From: Roseibium sp.
GTDB lineage: Bacteria > Pseudomonadota > Alphaproteobacteria > Rhizobiales > Stappiaceae
Reading direction: 5' to 3'
NCBI GenBank assembly: GCA_017643215.1
Contig: JAEPNV010000008.1
Span: forward strand, 5,257-69,256
Length of the DNA: 64,000 bases
Below the pieces are notes generated by a model, which saw only the letters and a list, made by a program, of their open reading frames with translations, was not told where the DNA came from and did not search any database. Position numbers and translations under genes: made by a program. Positions 8,664 to 17,658 of this stretch are shown here, one piece after another. Each line of letters opens with the position of its first letter. The first letter of the stretch is position 1.

Positions 8664-9683
8664 TCAGGCGATTTTCTCTTTGACCCGGGCAATCACGTTT
8701 CTAACCGTGTGGCCGTCCGCGCGTGCGGCGAATGTCAGGGCCATCCGGTGCTGAAGAATCGGCTCGGCCAAGGCCAACACGTCATCGATTGACGGCGCCA
8801 GCCGTCCGTCAACCAGCGCGCGCGCGCGCACCGTCAGCATCAGTGCCTGGCTCGCGCGCGGCCCCGGGCCCCAGGCAATCAGTTTGGTGATGTCGTCGCC
8901 CTCGCCGTTTTCCAGGGGCCTGGCGGCCCGCACCAGCTTCAAAATGGCTTCGATCACAGACCCGCCGACCGGCATCTGGCGGACAAGTTGCTGATAACCC
9001 GCGAGTTCCACGGCATCCATAGCGACCTGGGCGGTTGCTTGCTCCGCGCCGGTGGTTTCAAGAAGGATCCGACGCTCCGCCTCAAGATCGGGGTAGTGAA
9101 CGTCGATCTGCATCAAGAAGCGATCGAGCTGCGCTTCTGGAAGCGGGTAGGTGCCCTCTTGCTCCAGCGGATTTTGGGTCGCAAGGACATGGAACGGCCG
9201 CGGCAGGTCATGCGGCTGACCGGCGACGGTGACATGGTACTCCTGCATCGCCTGGAGCAGCGCGGACTGGGTCCGCGGGCTCGCGCGGTTGATTTCGTCG
9301 GCCATCAACAGCTGGGAGAAGATCGGGCCGGGGATGAAACGGAAGGCGCGGCTGCCATCCGCGCTCTGCTCCATCACCTCCGCGCCAAGAATATCGGACG
9401 GCATCAGGTCGGGCGTGAACTGGATCCGGCGCGCATTAAGCCCCAGAACCGTGCCGAGCGTCTCGACGAGTTTGGTCTTGGCGAGCCCCGGTACACCGAC
9501 CAAGAGCCCATGGCCCCCTGCCAGAATGGTCACCAGCGACTGTTCCACCACCGCTTCCTGCCCGAAGATCACCTGGGCGATGTCGGCCTTTGCCTCCGTG
9601 ACGCGCGCAACGGCCTTTTCGGCCTTTTCGGCGATCGCAGCTTCGTCGGCAGAACCGGAAGGCGATGGGGACATAACGCTCAT
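8664..9683 (-). CDS. moxR: MoxR family AAA+ ATPase
   Basis: A 339-residue cytosolic AAA+ ATPase and the first gene of the four-gene minus-strand operon. The Walker A is the MoxR-type GVPGLAKT at about 63-70. Walker B is LLMADEINRA at about 127-136. The sensor 1 region is HVLATQNPLEQEGTYPLPEAQ, and the lid domain contains LIAWGPGPRASQAL, all characteristic of the family. MoxR ATPases work with VWA-domain proteins, and the next three genes all carry intact or degenerate VWA-like folds. The ATG at 9683 is preceded by GAGGTGATCT, an acceptable ribosome binding site. A divergent gene, DUF1285, starts about 250 bases upstream. Confidence 0.95.
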   Translation of the reverse strand: MSVMSPSPSGSADEAAIAEKAEKAVARVTEAKADIAQVIFGQEAVVEQSLVTILAGGHGLLVGVPGLAKTKLVETLGTVLGLNARRIQFTPDLMPSDILGAEVMEQSADGSRAFRFIPGPIFSQLLMADEINRASPRTQSALLQAMQEYHVTVAGQPHDLPRPFHVLATQNPLEQEGTYPLPEAQLDRFLMQIDVHYPDLEAERRILLETTGAEQATAQVAMDAVELAGYQQLVRQMPVGGSVIEAILKLVRAARPLENGEGDDITKLIAWGPGPRASQALMLTVRARALVDGRLAPSIDDVLALAEPILQHRMALTFAARADGHTVRNVIARVKEKIA

Positions 9684-9931
9684 AGATCACCTCGTCTTTG
9701 CGGCCCGGCGACGTTCCAGCCGGTCGTCGCCTGAGCCTTGGGCCTCGACGCCGTACGTTCGCGCGATGAGCGGAACACGGGCGGTACTTTCGAGTTTGGC
9801 AGTTTCTTAACGAGTAGATAAGTCGCAAATTGTTGCCATACAGGGGCGGATCGATAAATTCGCCGCTAGATTTTGCGCCGCGCGGTTGTTGACACCGGCC
9901 TTTGATCGGCCCAAATCGAACGACATGGGTA

Positions 9932-10561
9932 ATGGCGCGGGAAGAAACGGCAAGCCGAATGCACAAAAGCACTGCTGATATTTCCCAGATGCCAAAAGGC
10001 CTTGCCGCGCTCATCGGACGGGCTGAAATCGCAGGAAAATCCCCGCCACCGGTCGACAAGTGGCATCCGCCCTATTGCGGCGACCTCGATATCCATATCG
10101 CGGGAAATGGCGCCTGGTCATATATGGGAAGTCCAATTGGCCGCGAAGCCCTGGTGCGCCTGTTTGCGTCGGTCTTGCGCAAGGATGAAGATGGCCGGCA
10201 CTATCTCGTAACACCTGTGGAAAGAATCGGAATTACCGTCGATGATGCCCCGTTTTTGGCCGTCGAACTCCATGCTGAAGGGGATACCGACACCCGTCTG
10301 ATCACTCTGCGGACCAATGTCGGTGACGTTGTGGTCGTGGACAGCGAGCATCCCCTTCGGTTTGAAGTCGATCCGATCAATCATGGCCTCAAACCGTATG
10401 TTCTGGTTCGCGGACGGCTCGAGGCGTTGCTGGCGCGGCCTCTGCTGTACGAGCTTGCCGAGCTGTTTGAGGAGGCCGAAACCGAAGACGGGCGCCAATC
10501 GGGAATTTGGAGTGGCGGATGCTTCTTTGCATTGCCGCAAGACTTCCTATCTCATGAGTGA
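9932..10561 (+). CDS. DUF1285 domain-containing protein
   Basis: A 209-residue protein of the DUF1285 family, recognised from the block PPPVDKWHPPYCGDLDIHI, the following MGSPIGREALVRLFASVLRK, and YLVTPVERIGI. The function is unknown. In Hyphomicrobiales the family is typically divergent from moxR and followed by the CoA pyrophosphatase, DUF6111 and CCA genes, exactly as here. The frame opens at a TTG at 9902, and in-frame ATGs lie at 9932 and 9959; none has a strong ribosome binding site. I take 9932, but 9959 is also possible. The next gene starts 60 bases downstream, so the four genes to 12783 probably form one operon. Confidence 0.85.
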   Translation: MAREETASRMHKSTADISQMPKGLAALIGRAEIAGKSPPPVDKWHPPYCGDLDIHIAGNGAWSYMGSPIGREALVRLFASVLRKDEDGRHYLVTPVERIGITVDDAPFLAVELHAEGDTDTRLITLRTNVGDVVVVDSEHPLRFEVDPINHGLKPYVLVRGRLEALLARPLLYELAELFEEAETEDGRQSGIWSGGCFFALPQDFLSHE

Positions 10562-10621
10562 ACACATGCGGCGTCGCCGCAGTCCCCTTCGCGGTGCGAG
10601 AGTCAAAGCCTGAACCTTTCA

Positions 10622-11272
10622 ATGCCAAAACCGATTGCGTCAGATCTTCCAACGGATCCCCAATTGCTTCACAGGATCCGGGACCGGTTGTATACGCCGC
10701 GGCCGGACCAGGACGGGCATGACACCGGTGATCACGTCTTAAATCCGGACATGGGTCCGTACGCCACATGGAATGGTGCGCCAAAGGACGCGGCCGTGCT
10801 CATCCCGATCGTCGACCGGCCGAGGGAACCTGCCGTGATCTTAACCCGGCGCACTGAGCACCTGTCCTCCCACGCCGGGCAAATCGCCTTTCCGGGTGGT
10901 AAAATAGACCAAACGGACAGTGACGCGACCGATGCGGCGCTGCGGGAGGCGGAGGAAGAAATCGGCCTTGCGCGGCGGCACGTTGAACTGATCGGCAATC
11001 TCGCGCCTTACCTAACGGGTTCGGGATATAAAGTCGTGCCGGTTGTGGCCCAGATCGGCTTCCACCCGAAACTTCGGCCAAATCCGAACGAAGTGGCGGA
11101 TGTCTTCGAAGTGCCGTTGTCGTTTCTGATGGATCCGGCAAATCATCAAAAACATAGCCGGGAATGGCGCGGACAACGCCGCTTTTTTTACGCCATGCCG
11201 TTTGGTGAGCACTACATTTGGGGCGTTACCGCAGGCATTATCAGATCCCTTTATGAAACGGTTTATGGCTGA
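10622..11272 (+). CDS. CoA pyrophosphatase (Nudix)
   Basis: A 216-residue Nudix hydrolase of the NudL type, predicted to cleave coenzyme A and its derivatives to 3',5'-ADP and phosphopantetheine. The CoA-specific signature just before the Nudix box is visible: ILTRRTEHLSSHAGQIAFPG. The Nudix box continues as GGKIDQTDSDATDAALREAE with EEIGL, at about residues 98-120. The C-terminal EHYIWGVTAGIIRSLYE matches the family. Its TGA overlaps the ATG of the next gene by one base (TGATG), so translation is probably coupled. Its presence next to a tRNA-maturation gene is a recurring arrangement rather than a pathway link. Confidence 0.93.
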   Translation: MPKPIASDLPTDPQLLHRIRDRLYTPRPDQDGHDTGDHVLNPDMGPYATWNGAPKDAAVLIPIVDRPREPAVILTRRTEHLSSHAGQIAFPGGKIDQTDSDATDAALREAEEEIGLARRHVELIGNLAPYLTGSGYKVVPVVAQIGFHPKLRPNPNEVADVFEVPLSFLMDPANHQKHSREWRGQRRFFYAMPFGEHYIWGVTAGIIRSLYETVYG

Positions 11273-11532
11273 TGTTTCGCGTAATCCTGTCGCATTTGGT
11301 TCTCTTTGCCTTGCCGTTTGTCGGCTATGCCGTGTGGCTTTGGCTGAACAAGAAGGCGCAAACCTCTGAGAACTGGAAAAACGGACCAATCGCCTGGTTG
11401 TCGTTGGCGGGCGTCGTGATGGTGGTGATCAGCCTTGTCAGTTTGGCGTCTTTCCAGCAAATGCCTGAAGGTACTGAATACCGGCCGTCAGAGATGCGCG
11501 ACGGCGTGTTTGTGCCCGGCGGCTATGAGTAA
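11272..11532 (+). CDS. DUF6111 small membrane protein
   Basis: An 86-residue inner-membrane protein with two predicted helices (about 3-24, VILSHLVLFALPFVGYAVWL, and about 39-60, IAWLSLAGVVMVVISLVSL). Its short C-terminal tail contains EYRPSEMRDGVFVPGGYE, which is the conserved end of the family. The function is unknown. The start overlaps the preceding stop by one base, and its own stop is 3 bases before the CCA gene start, so it is locked into the operon. Confidence 0.85.
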   Translation: MFRVILSHLVLFALPFVGYAVWLWLNKKAQTSENWKNGPIAWLSLAGVVMVVISLVSLASFQQMPEGTEYRPSEMRDGVFVPGGYE

Positions 11533-11535
11533 CCG

Positions 11536-12783
11536 GTGCCGATTTTGCCTCCCGAACCGCATCTGGGCGCGCAGTCGTGGTTAAGTGATGCCGGCATCCA
11601 GCGGGTGTTTGATGCGATCGAAGCCGCTGGCGCTGAGGGCAGGGTCGTTGGCGGCGCGGTCCGAAACAGCCTTTTGCAGCGGCCTGTCAGCGATATCGAC
11701 ATTGCCACTACCGCGACGCCGCAAGAGGTGATCGAGGCCGCGAGCACGCTGGGACTGAAAGTCATACCCACTGGCGTGGACCATGGCACTGTAACCATCG
11801 TTGCCAAGGGCACACCCTATGAAGTGACCACGCTGCGCCAGGATGTCGAGACCTATGGCCGCCAGGCAAAAGTCGTGTTTGGCACCGATTGGGGGGCGGA
11901 TGCCCGCCGCCGCGACTTCACCATGAACGCGCTTTATGTGGACCGGACGGGCAAGATCTTCGATCCGCTCTCCGGTCTGGATGACTGCTTGTCGGGCAAG
12001 ATCCGATTCATCGGTGACCCGGAGCAGCGCATCCAGGAGGACTACCTGCGGATCTTGAGGTTTTTCCGCATTTTTGCCGAATATGGCCGCGGCGATCTCG
12101 ACCATGCCGGTCTAACCGCCTGTATCCGGCAACGGGACGGCCTCCGGCATTTGTCCGCGGAACGTACGGGCATGGAAATGAAGCGGCTTGTCATCGCCCG
12201 GCGGGCCGCCGAGGTGATCCCGGTCATGGAAGACAGCGGGCTGTTGGAAATCACGACCGGCGGCGTGTCCAAAGTGGCTGATTTCAAGGCGTTTCGGAGC
12301 CTGGACTCCGAAGCCGAGGAGACTCGGGCCGCGCCCTTGTGTTTTGCGGTTCTGGCCGGGTTCGTTGACGAGGACCTTGACCGTATCGCGGACCGGTTTC
12401 GTCTATCGAACGCTGATCGCACGCGCATGCACCAGGCGCTTGGGGTCGCATTACTGGTTGACGCGGAATTGGGACCCGATGACATGACAGAGCTGGTCTA
12501 TCGCCACGACCGGTCGGCTGTCATTGACGGACTTTTGGCCGTTTGGGCCCGCCGGCGGGCGCAGGAGAGCGACCCATCCGCGGACACCTGGTTTCGAAAC
12601 ACTCTGGCGTTGGTGCGTTCGGTGACGGTCCCGGTGTTTCCGGTCCGCGGCTCGGATTTGATCGCCCGCGGTGTCGCGCCCGGGCCCGTGATCAGCGCTG
12701 TTTTGACGGACCTGGAAAAACGCTGGATTGAAAGCGGCTTCGAATTGGACAAGGGCGCTCTTCTGGCCACGTTCAAACACTAA
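11536..12783 (+). CDS. cca: CCA tRNA nucleotidyltransferase / poly(A) polymerase family
   Basis: A 415-residue class II nucleotidyltransferase that adds or repairs the 3' CCA of tRNAs. Catalytic and binding motifs are in order: VVGGAVRNSLLQRPVSDIDI with the two catalytic aspartates (about 35-54), the flexible loop RRRDFTMNALYVD (about 125-137), IRFIGDPEQRIQEDYLRILR (about 155-174) and the ERTGMEMKRL helix. The C-terminal third is the less conserved alphaproteobacterial extension. It starts at a GTG three bases after the DUF6111 stop. It ends 28 bases from the convergent hemF stop, and there is no clear terminator between them. Confidence 0.95.
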   Translation: MPILPPEPHLGAQSWLSDAGIQRVFDAIEAAGAEGRVVGGAVRNSLLQRPVSDIDIATTATPQEVIEAASTLGLKVIPTGVDHGTVTIVAKGTPYEVTTLRQDVETYGRQAKVVFGTDWGADARRRDFTMNALYVDRTGKIFDPLSGLDDCLSGKIRFIGDPEQRIQEDYLRILRFFRIFAEYGRGDLDHAGLTACIRQRDGLRHLSAERTGMEMKRLVIARRAAEVIPVMEDSGLLEITTGGVSKVADFKAFRSLDSEAEETRAAPLCFAVLAGFVDEDLDRIADRFRLSNADRTRMHQALGVALLVDAELGPDDMTELVYRHDRSAVIDGLLAVWARRRAQESDPSADTWFRNTLALVRSVTVPVFPVRGSDLIARGVAPGPVISAVLTDLEKRWIESGFELDKGALLATFKH

Positions 12784-12811
12784 TCCGCAATGCCATGGTG
12801 GAGGTGGTGGC

Positions 12812-13738
12812 TTAAGGCCATTTCACAACGGGTGGCATGGAGGACAGGATGGATGCCACGTTGCCGCCAGTCTTGAGCCCGAAGATCGTGCCCCTGTCGT
12901 AAAGCAGGTTGTATTCGACATACCGGCCCCGGCGCACGAGTTGTTCCTCGCGCTGCGCGTCGGACCAATCGGTCTCATAGTTGCGCCGGACGAGGTCCGG
13001 ATAGATGGCCAAAAACGCCCGTCCGACATCCTGGGTGAAGGCGAAGTCCGCGGCCCAGTCCCCGCTATGAAGATAGTCGTAGAAGATCCCGCCGATTCCG
13101 CGCGGCTCATTCCGGTGCTTGAGAAAAAAGTACTCGTCACACCAGGTTTTGTAGGCGTCATAGTCGGCAACGTTATGGGCGTCACAGGCGGTTTTCATCG
13201 CCGCATGAAACGCCACTGTGTCCGGGTCTTCCTGAGTCCGGCGGGCGTTCAGAACCGGTGTCAGATCGGCGCCGCCGCCGAACCACTGCCGCGTGGTGAC
13301 GACCATGCGTGTGTTCATATGGACAGCCGGAACATTCGGATTTTGAGGATGGGCGATCAGACTGATGCCGGACGCCCAGAACCGCGGATCTTCATTGGCA
13401 CCCGGGATCTGGCCGCGGAATTCGGGGGAAAACTCCCCGTGCACCGTTGAGATATGAACGCCGACCTTCTCGAACACCCGACCGTGCATCATGGACATGA
13501 CGCCGCCGCCGCCTTTTTCGCCGGAGCTGTCCGTCCGCTCCCAGGGCGTGCGCTCGAACCGTCCCGGCGCCATGTCCTTCAGGGGGGCGTTGCGTTCGCC
13601 CAGGTCGTCTTCCAGCACCTCAAAACTCGTGCAGATATCATCCCGAAGTTGCTTGAACCAGGCGGCGGCTGCCGTTTTTTTGGCGTCAAGATCGTCTGGA
13701 AGCGGACCACCACGGTGTTCGGGAGAAGGCGCGTTCAT
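12812..13738 (-). CDS. hemF: oxygen-dependent coproporphyrinogen III oxidase
   Basis: Catalyses the aerobic oxidative decarboxylation of coproporphyrinogen III to protoporphyrinogen IX in haem synthesis; a cytosolic homodimer. The 308-residue length is normal. The family signature is intact: [50 protein letters not shown] and the C-terminal [20 protein letters not shown]. The frame extends upstream to 13789, but the ATG at 13738 has AAGGA 8 bases before it and gives a family-like N-terminus. It lies 47 bases downstream of trmL on the same strand. Placement close to petABC, which needs haem, is a common arrangement. Confidence 0.96.
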   Translation of the reverse strand: MNAPSPEHRGGPLPDDLDAKKTAAAAWFKQLRDDICTSFEVLEDDLGERNAPLKDMAPGRFERTPWERTDSSGEKGGGGVMSMMHGRVFEKVGVHISTVHGEFSPEFRGQIPGANEDPRFWASGISLIAHPQNPNVPAVHMNTRMVVTTRQWFGGGADLTPVLNARRTQEDPDTVAFHAAMKTACDAHNVADYDAYKTWCDEYFFLKHRNEPRGIGGIFYDYLHSGDWAADFAFTQDVGRAFLAIYPDLVRRNYETDWSDAQREEQLVRRGRYVEYNLLYDRGTIFGLKTGGNVASILSSMPPVVKWP

Positions 13739-13785
13739 GAATGGTTCCTTGTTAGTTTGTTCAACGGCTCTGGGCGGCCGCCTTG

Positions 13786-14277
13786 TCACGTCTCGTGGAC
13801 ACTAGCACCGGCCGTGCTGGGCGGAAAAGAACCGGTTTGCCGGAGCGCTTCGCCGAGGACAATCCCCGCCGACACGGCAACATTGATCGAACGCATCCCC
13901 GACGCCATGGGAATCGTCAGGCGTGTATCGGCTATTTCGTGAACGCTCGCAGGGACGCCGGACGATTCCCGTCCAAGGAGAAGGATGTCCCCGGGCTGAA
14001 ACTCGAAGCAGGTGTATGTCGTGGTGCTTTTCGTGGTCAGAAGGACCAGCCGGCGGTTTTTCTCCCGGCGCCAGGCGTCAAAGCTGTCGAAATCGATGTG
14101 GCGGACGAGCCGCGCCCGCTCCAGGTAATCCATTCCGGCGCGCTTTAACGACGCATCGGACAGCGGAAAGCCGGCCGGCTCGATGAGATGTAGGTCCACG
14201 CAAAGACAGGCGGCGAGGCGCATCAAGGTACCGGTGTTTTGGGGAATGTCGGGCTGGTAAAGCGCAAGATGCGGCAC
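13786..14277 (-). CDS. trmL: tRNA (cytidine(34)-2'-O)-methyltransferase
   Basis: A 163-residue SPOUT-class enzyme that methylates the ribose of the wobble base in some tRNA-Leu species using S-adenosylmethionine. The three SPOUT motifs are present: [15 protein letters not shown] (motif 1, about 9-23), [11 protein letters not shown] (motif 2, about 99-109) and [20 protein letters not shown] (motif 3, about 122-141), which form the trefoil knot. Length and motif spacing match TrmL rather than the larger TrmH. It is divergent from the ABC transporter gene at 14423, with a 145-base gap that must contain both promoters. Confidence 0.94.
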   Translation of the reverse strand: MPHLALYQPDIPQNTGTLMRLAACLCVDLHLIEPAGFPLSDASLKRAGMDYLERARLVRHIDFDSFDAWRREKNRRLVLLTTKSTTTYTCFEFQPGDILLLGRESSGVPASVHEIADTRLTIPMASGMRSINVAVSAGIVLGEALRQTGSFPPSTAGASVHET

Positions 14278-14422
14278 GTCGGGTGTCCAAATCGAAGCTG
14301 GTTCCCCATGTCGTTACCATGCGTGCCTGGTTCTGTCAGGCGCAGGATCCGATGTCCGTCTTTCCTTCGTCCGATCGGCGCCCTACGCTTAGACGCCGGG
14401 AGCCTGATGATGGAGCACGCGA

Positions 14423-16294
14423 TTGCGGCGCCTCTTTGAGCTGTTTGAAAAGTGGATTGATCCGTTTCGCGAGCGCGGCTTGGCCACGCCGCCAAAAACA
14501 GGGCTGGCGTTCCTGGTTTACTTTGTCCGCCAGGTCAGATGGCCGTTCGCGTTGATGCTGGTCCTCGGCGGGATAACGGCAATCATCGAAGCCTCGATCT
14601 ATTCTTTTATCGGCGACATCGTCGATATGCTGCAAAGCGATCAACGGGCGACCTTTTTCCAAACCCATGGGCCGGCCCTGTTGCTGATGGTGTTTGTGGT
14701 CCTGGTTTTACGCACACTTGTTACCACTTTGACCGCCCTGGTCGAAGAACAGACTGTGGTGCCGGGATTTTACAACCTGGTGCGCTGGCAATCGCACCAG
14801 CAGGTCATGGGCCAGAGCCTGTCGTATTTCCAAGACGATTTTTCCGGCCGGATCTCGCAGAAGGTCTGGCAGGCCGGGCAGGCGGCGGGCGAATTCATGA
14901 TCACCTTGCTGCAGACGGCCTGGTACATCTTTGTCTATGCCCTGACCACGCTGTTGCTGGTTGCTGACCTTGATTGGCGCCTGGGCGGCTTGGTCGGCGT
15001 CTGGCTTGCGGCTTTCTGCGTCGTCGCCTGGCATTTCGTCCCAAGGGTCAGGGTTGAGGCCAAGAATGTCGCGCATGCGGCCTCCGGCGTCACCGGCCGC
15101 CTTGTCGATACCTATTCCAACATCCAGACCGTCAAGTTGTTTGGCACCCCGGACGGGGAAAACCGCGGCGTGCACGCGGCGTTTTCAAACTTCCTCGTGC
15201 GGTTAAAGACCTTCACGCGGACACTCACGTCGGTCCGGGTCGTCATGTCGGCCCTCAGCGGAACCATGATCGTCCTGATTGCCGGGCTCGCGCTGTCGTT
15301 TTGGCAGCAAGGCCTCATCAGCGCTGGGCACGTGGCCTTCACGCTCGGATTGATCCTGCGCCTCAATCTGCTCTTGAACCGCATGCTCGGCCAATTGAAC
15401 GGCTTGTTCCGCAATATGGGCACGCTCCAGGACAGCGTCGACATGATCGTCAAGCCGGTGACGGTCAGCGATTGCCCGGGTGCGAAGGTCCTTGCCGATG
15501 TGGAAGGTGCGATCGACTTCAACAACATCAGATTTCACTACGGCAGAGACGGCGGCGTAATCGACCGATTAAACCTGACGATCCGCCCTGGTGAACGGGT
15601 CGGGATTGTCGGGCCGTCCGGCGCGGGAAAGACAACGCTCGTCAGCTTGCTGTTGCGGTTCTACGACCCGGAAAGCGGCACGGTCTTGATCGACGGGACC
15701 GATATCCGAGACGTGACCCAACAATCCCTGCGCCAGCAGATCGGGATGGTAACCCAGGACGTTTCCCTCCTGCACCGGTCGGTCAGGGAAAACATCCTCT
15801 ACGGCCGCCCAGGGGCCACGGACGCCGAAATGCTCGACGCCGCCCGGCAGGCCCACGCAGATACGTTCATCGCGGGCCTGGCCGACGCGAAGGGCCGGCG
15901 CGGCTTTGACGCGCATGTTGGTGAGCGCGGTGTCAAATTGTCCGGCGGCCAGCGCCAGCGGATTGCCATTGCGCGCGTGCTTTTAAAAAACGCGCCGATC
16001 CTGGTTCTCGACGAAGCCACGTCCGCGCTCGATTCGGAGATCGAAGCGGCCATTCAGGACAACCTTCAGGATCTGATGAAGGGCAAGACCGTGATCGCGA
16101 TCGCGCACCGGTTGTCGACCATTGCCGCCATGGACCGGCTCATCGTTATGGATGGGGGCGCCATTGTTCAAGACGGTCCGCACGAGACTCTGCTGCGCGA
16201 CACCGGCGGTCTCTACGGTCAATTGTGGGATCGTCAATCCGGCGGATTTCTTGATCCATCGGCGCGCGGCACCCGAGAAGTTGCAGGCGTTTGA
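14423..16294 (+). CDS. ABC half-transporter (ABCB/MsbA-like), first of a pair
   Basis: A 623-residue export-type half-transporter: six predicted membrane helices in the first ~320 residues, then an ATPase domain. Walker A GPSGAGKT is at about 396-403, the signature LSGGQ at about 505, Walker B ILVLDEATSALD at about 526 and the switch histidine in AHRLST. All catalytic residues are present. The start is a TTG with GGAG about 8 bases upstream; no ATG gives the conserved first residues (RRLFELFEKWIDPF). The second half-transporter at 17642 shares this N-terminus and the whole architecture, so a heterodimer is plausible, although each could work as a homodimer. The substrate is unknown; lipids, peptides or drugs are typical of the family. 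Confidence 0.92.
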   Translation: MRRLFELFEKWIDPFRERGLATPPKTGLAFLVYFVRQVRWPFALMLVLGGITAIIEASIYSFIGDIVDMLQSDQRATFFQTHGPALLLMVFVVLVLRTLVTTLTALVEEQTVVPGFYNLVRWQSHQQVMGQSLSYFQDDFSGRISQKVWQAGQAAGEFMITLLQTAWYIFVYALTTLLLVADLDWRLGGLVGVWLAAFCVVAWHFVPRVRVEAKNVAHAASGVTGRLVDTYSNIQTVKLFGTPDGENRGVHAAFSNFLVRLKTFTRTLTSVRVVMSALSGTMIVLIAGLALSFWQQGLISAGHVAFTLGLILRLNLLLNRMLGQLNGLFRNMGTLQDSVDMIVKPVTVSDCPGAKVLADVEGAIDFNNIRFHYGRDGGVIDRLNLTIRPGERVGIVGPSGAGKTTLVSLLLRFYDPESGTVLIDGTDIRDVTQQSLRQQIGMVTQDVSLLHRSVRENILYGRPGATDAEMLDAARQAHADTFIAGLADAKGRRGFDAHVGERGVKLSGGQRQRIAIARVLLKNAPILVLDEATSALDSEIEAAIQDNLQDLMKGKTVIAIAHRLSTIAAMDRLIVMDGGAIVQDGPHETLLRDTGGLYGQLWDRQSGGFLDPSARGTREVAGV

Positions 16295-16391
16295 CCGCCA
16301 AAACGGCGTGCTGTTGTCCCCGCACTCTTTTTCCCGTTTTGATCCAACCCTTTCGCAGGCGCGTAGGCTGGGCAACTCTGGTGGGGAACCC

Positions 16392-16805
16392 ATGGTCCAA
16401 TATCTTGTCGCATACATCACAACCGCGCTTGTCTTCTTGAGCATCGATTACGTCTGGCTGACGCAGGTTGCGACGCGGTTTTATTTCGATCGGATCGGAC
16501 ACCTCCTTATGGACAAGCCGAACCTGGCGGCGGCTGGAGCCTTCTATGTTATCTATGTGATCGGAATTGTTGTTTTCGCCGTCGTGCCGGCGTTGAAATC
16601 CGACAGTGTTCTGACCGCGCTCATTTTTGGCGCGTTGTTTGGTTTCTTCACCTACGCCACGTACGACGTCACGAACTATGCGACGCTGCGCGGATGGCCC
16701 GTCATCGTCATGGTCGTCGACATCACATGGGGGACCTTTCTCGGTGCTGTTTCCGCGGTCTCCGGGTTTTACCTCACGCGCTTCATCACCGGCGGGACAC
16801 CGTAA
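16392..16805 (+). CDS. DUF2177 family membrane protein
   Basis: A 137-residue protein with four predicted membrane helices. The family signature runs through VFLSIDYVWLT (about 14-24), FYVIYVIGIVVFAVVPAL, FGFFTYATYDVTNYATLRGW (about 79-98) and the closing VDITWGTFLGAVSA. The function is unknown. The ATG at 16392 was chosen because it begins the first helix and follows GTGGGGA; the frame runs further upstream into the end of the ABC gene. It lies 97 bases after the first ABC half-transporter and is probably transcribed with it. Confidence 0.88.
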   Translation: MVQYLVAYITTALVFLSIDYVWLTQVATRFYFDRIGHLLMDKPNLAAAGAFYVIYVIGIVVFAVVPALKSDSVLTALIFGALFGFFTYATYDVTNYATLRGWPVIVMVVDITWGTFLGAVSAVSGFYLTRFITGGTP

Positions 16806-17211
16806 GCAGCTCTGACCTTTGCTGGTGTAGTGGACGTTGGTTCAATGTCTGGGTGTCGCATTCGGGCAACGCTTGTCGGTTTTTTCAGGTGGTCGCGCAC
16901 TGCAAGGTTTCTTTAAGCCGCACCGTCAGCTACACCTATGTCGGGCGCTTTGGGCGTCACTATGCCTATTTTGATCGAACACCAACCGGGGAGGGTCTGT
17001 ATGCACATTCATTACACCGCAGATACCGCCGGTTGCCGCGTGCAGCGCCCAAGGCCAGCGTTTACCTTCTAAAACGCCCGCCGTTCTCGATCTAACTCAA
17101 ACTTCCTGACGCCAGGCAACAAGCCACCGATTTGAATTCCGTGTGCTGCGGTCCGCAAGGTCGGTCCGTCCTGCTGGCGTCCTCTTGAGTCATTGCTTTC
17201 GGAGTAGACCT
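16806..17211 (+). other. intergenic region between DUF2177 and a small membrane gene
   Basis: A 406-base gap. Frames across it on the plus strand are frameshifted continuations with no family features. A 23-codon frame at 17001-17072 has a good ribosome binding site (GGGGAGGG) but no other support. No strong hairpin or T-tract was found, so I cannot say whether the downstream genes have their own promoter. Confidence 0.4.
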
Positions 17212-17658
17212 ATGTCTGTCCGGTATCCCTATGATCCGTTCGCGCTGCCCGAGCGACCGGACATTTCCTTGCTTGAGCGGGCGAGTCCGGCACCGCGCCA
17301 GAGCCGGTTGGTTGCCGGCCTGGCTGCGGTCGGTGGATTTTCGGCGGCAGCGTTCGGGTTGGGCTGCGTGCTGTTCGTGCCGGTTTTGATCGGCGAACTC
17401 GGCCGCATCGACGCGTTGATTGTGTCCGGCGAAACGGTTCCTACCTATTCGTTTGCCGGTCGATTGCGCGACCTGTTTTTCGGCACGCTGATCCTGTCGG
17501 TCGCGATCGTCAGTTTCTTGGCCGCCGCGGCCCTGTCTTCAGGCCCCATGTATCGTCCGGACGCCACGCGCCCGGGCCACCGACCTCTTTCCAAACGCGG
17601 CCGTTCCAAGGCCACGGCAACAACGGCCCGAAAGGTGAAACATGTTCAAGCGGTTTGA
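17212..17658 (+). CDS. hypothetical two-helix membrane protein
   Basis: A 148-residue protein that I do not recognise. The N-terminal tail is proline-rich (SVRYPYDPFALPERPDISLLERA). Two membrane helices follow, at about 39-62 (GLAAVGGFSAAAFGLGCVLF and onwards) and about 95-114 (DLFFGTLILSVAIVSFLAAA), then a basic tail. The ATG at 17212 has GGAG 7 bases upstream. The last 17 bases overlap the start of the second ABC half-transporter, so the two are probably translationally coupled and this protein may be an accessory subunit. That is inference from position only. Confidence 0.7.
   Translation: MSVRYPYDPFALPERPDISLLERASPAPRQSRLVAGLAAVGGFSAAAFGLGCVLFVPVLIGELGRIDALIVSGETVPTYSFAGRLRDLFFGTLILSVAIVSFLAAAALSSGPMYRPDATRPGHRPLSKRGRSKATATTARKVKHVQAV

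Noticed and set aside
17001..17072. 23-codon frame with a good GGGGAGGG ribosome binding site
   Set aside because: Too short to judge; no hydrophobic segment, regulatory codon run or conserved motif to suggest a leader peptide.
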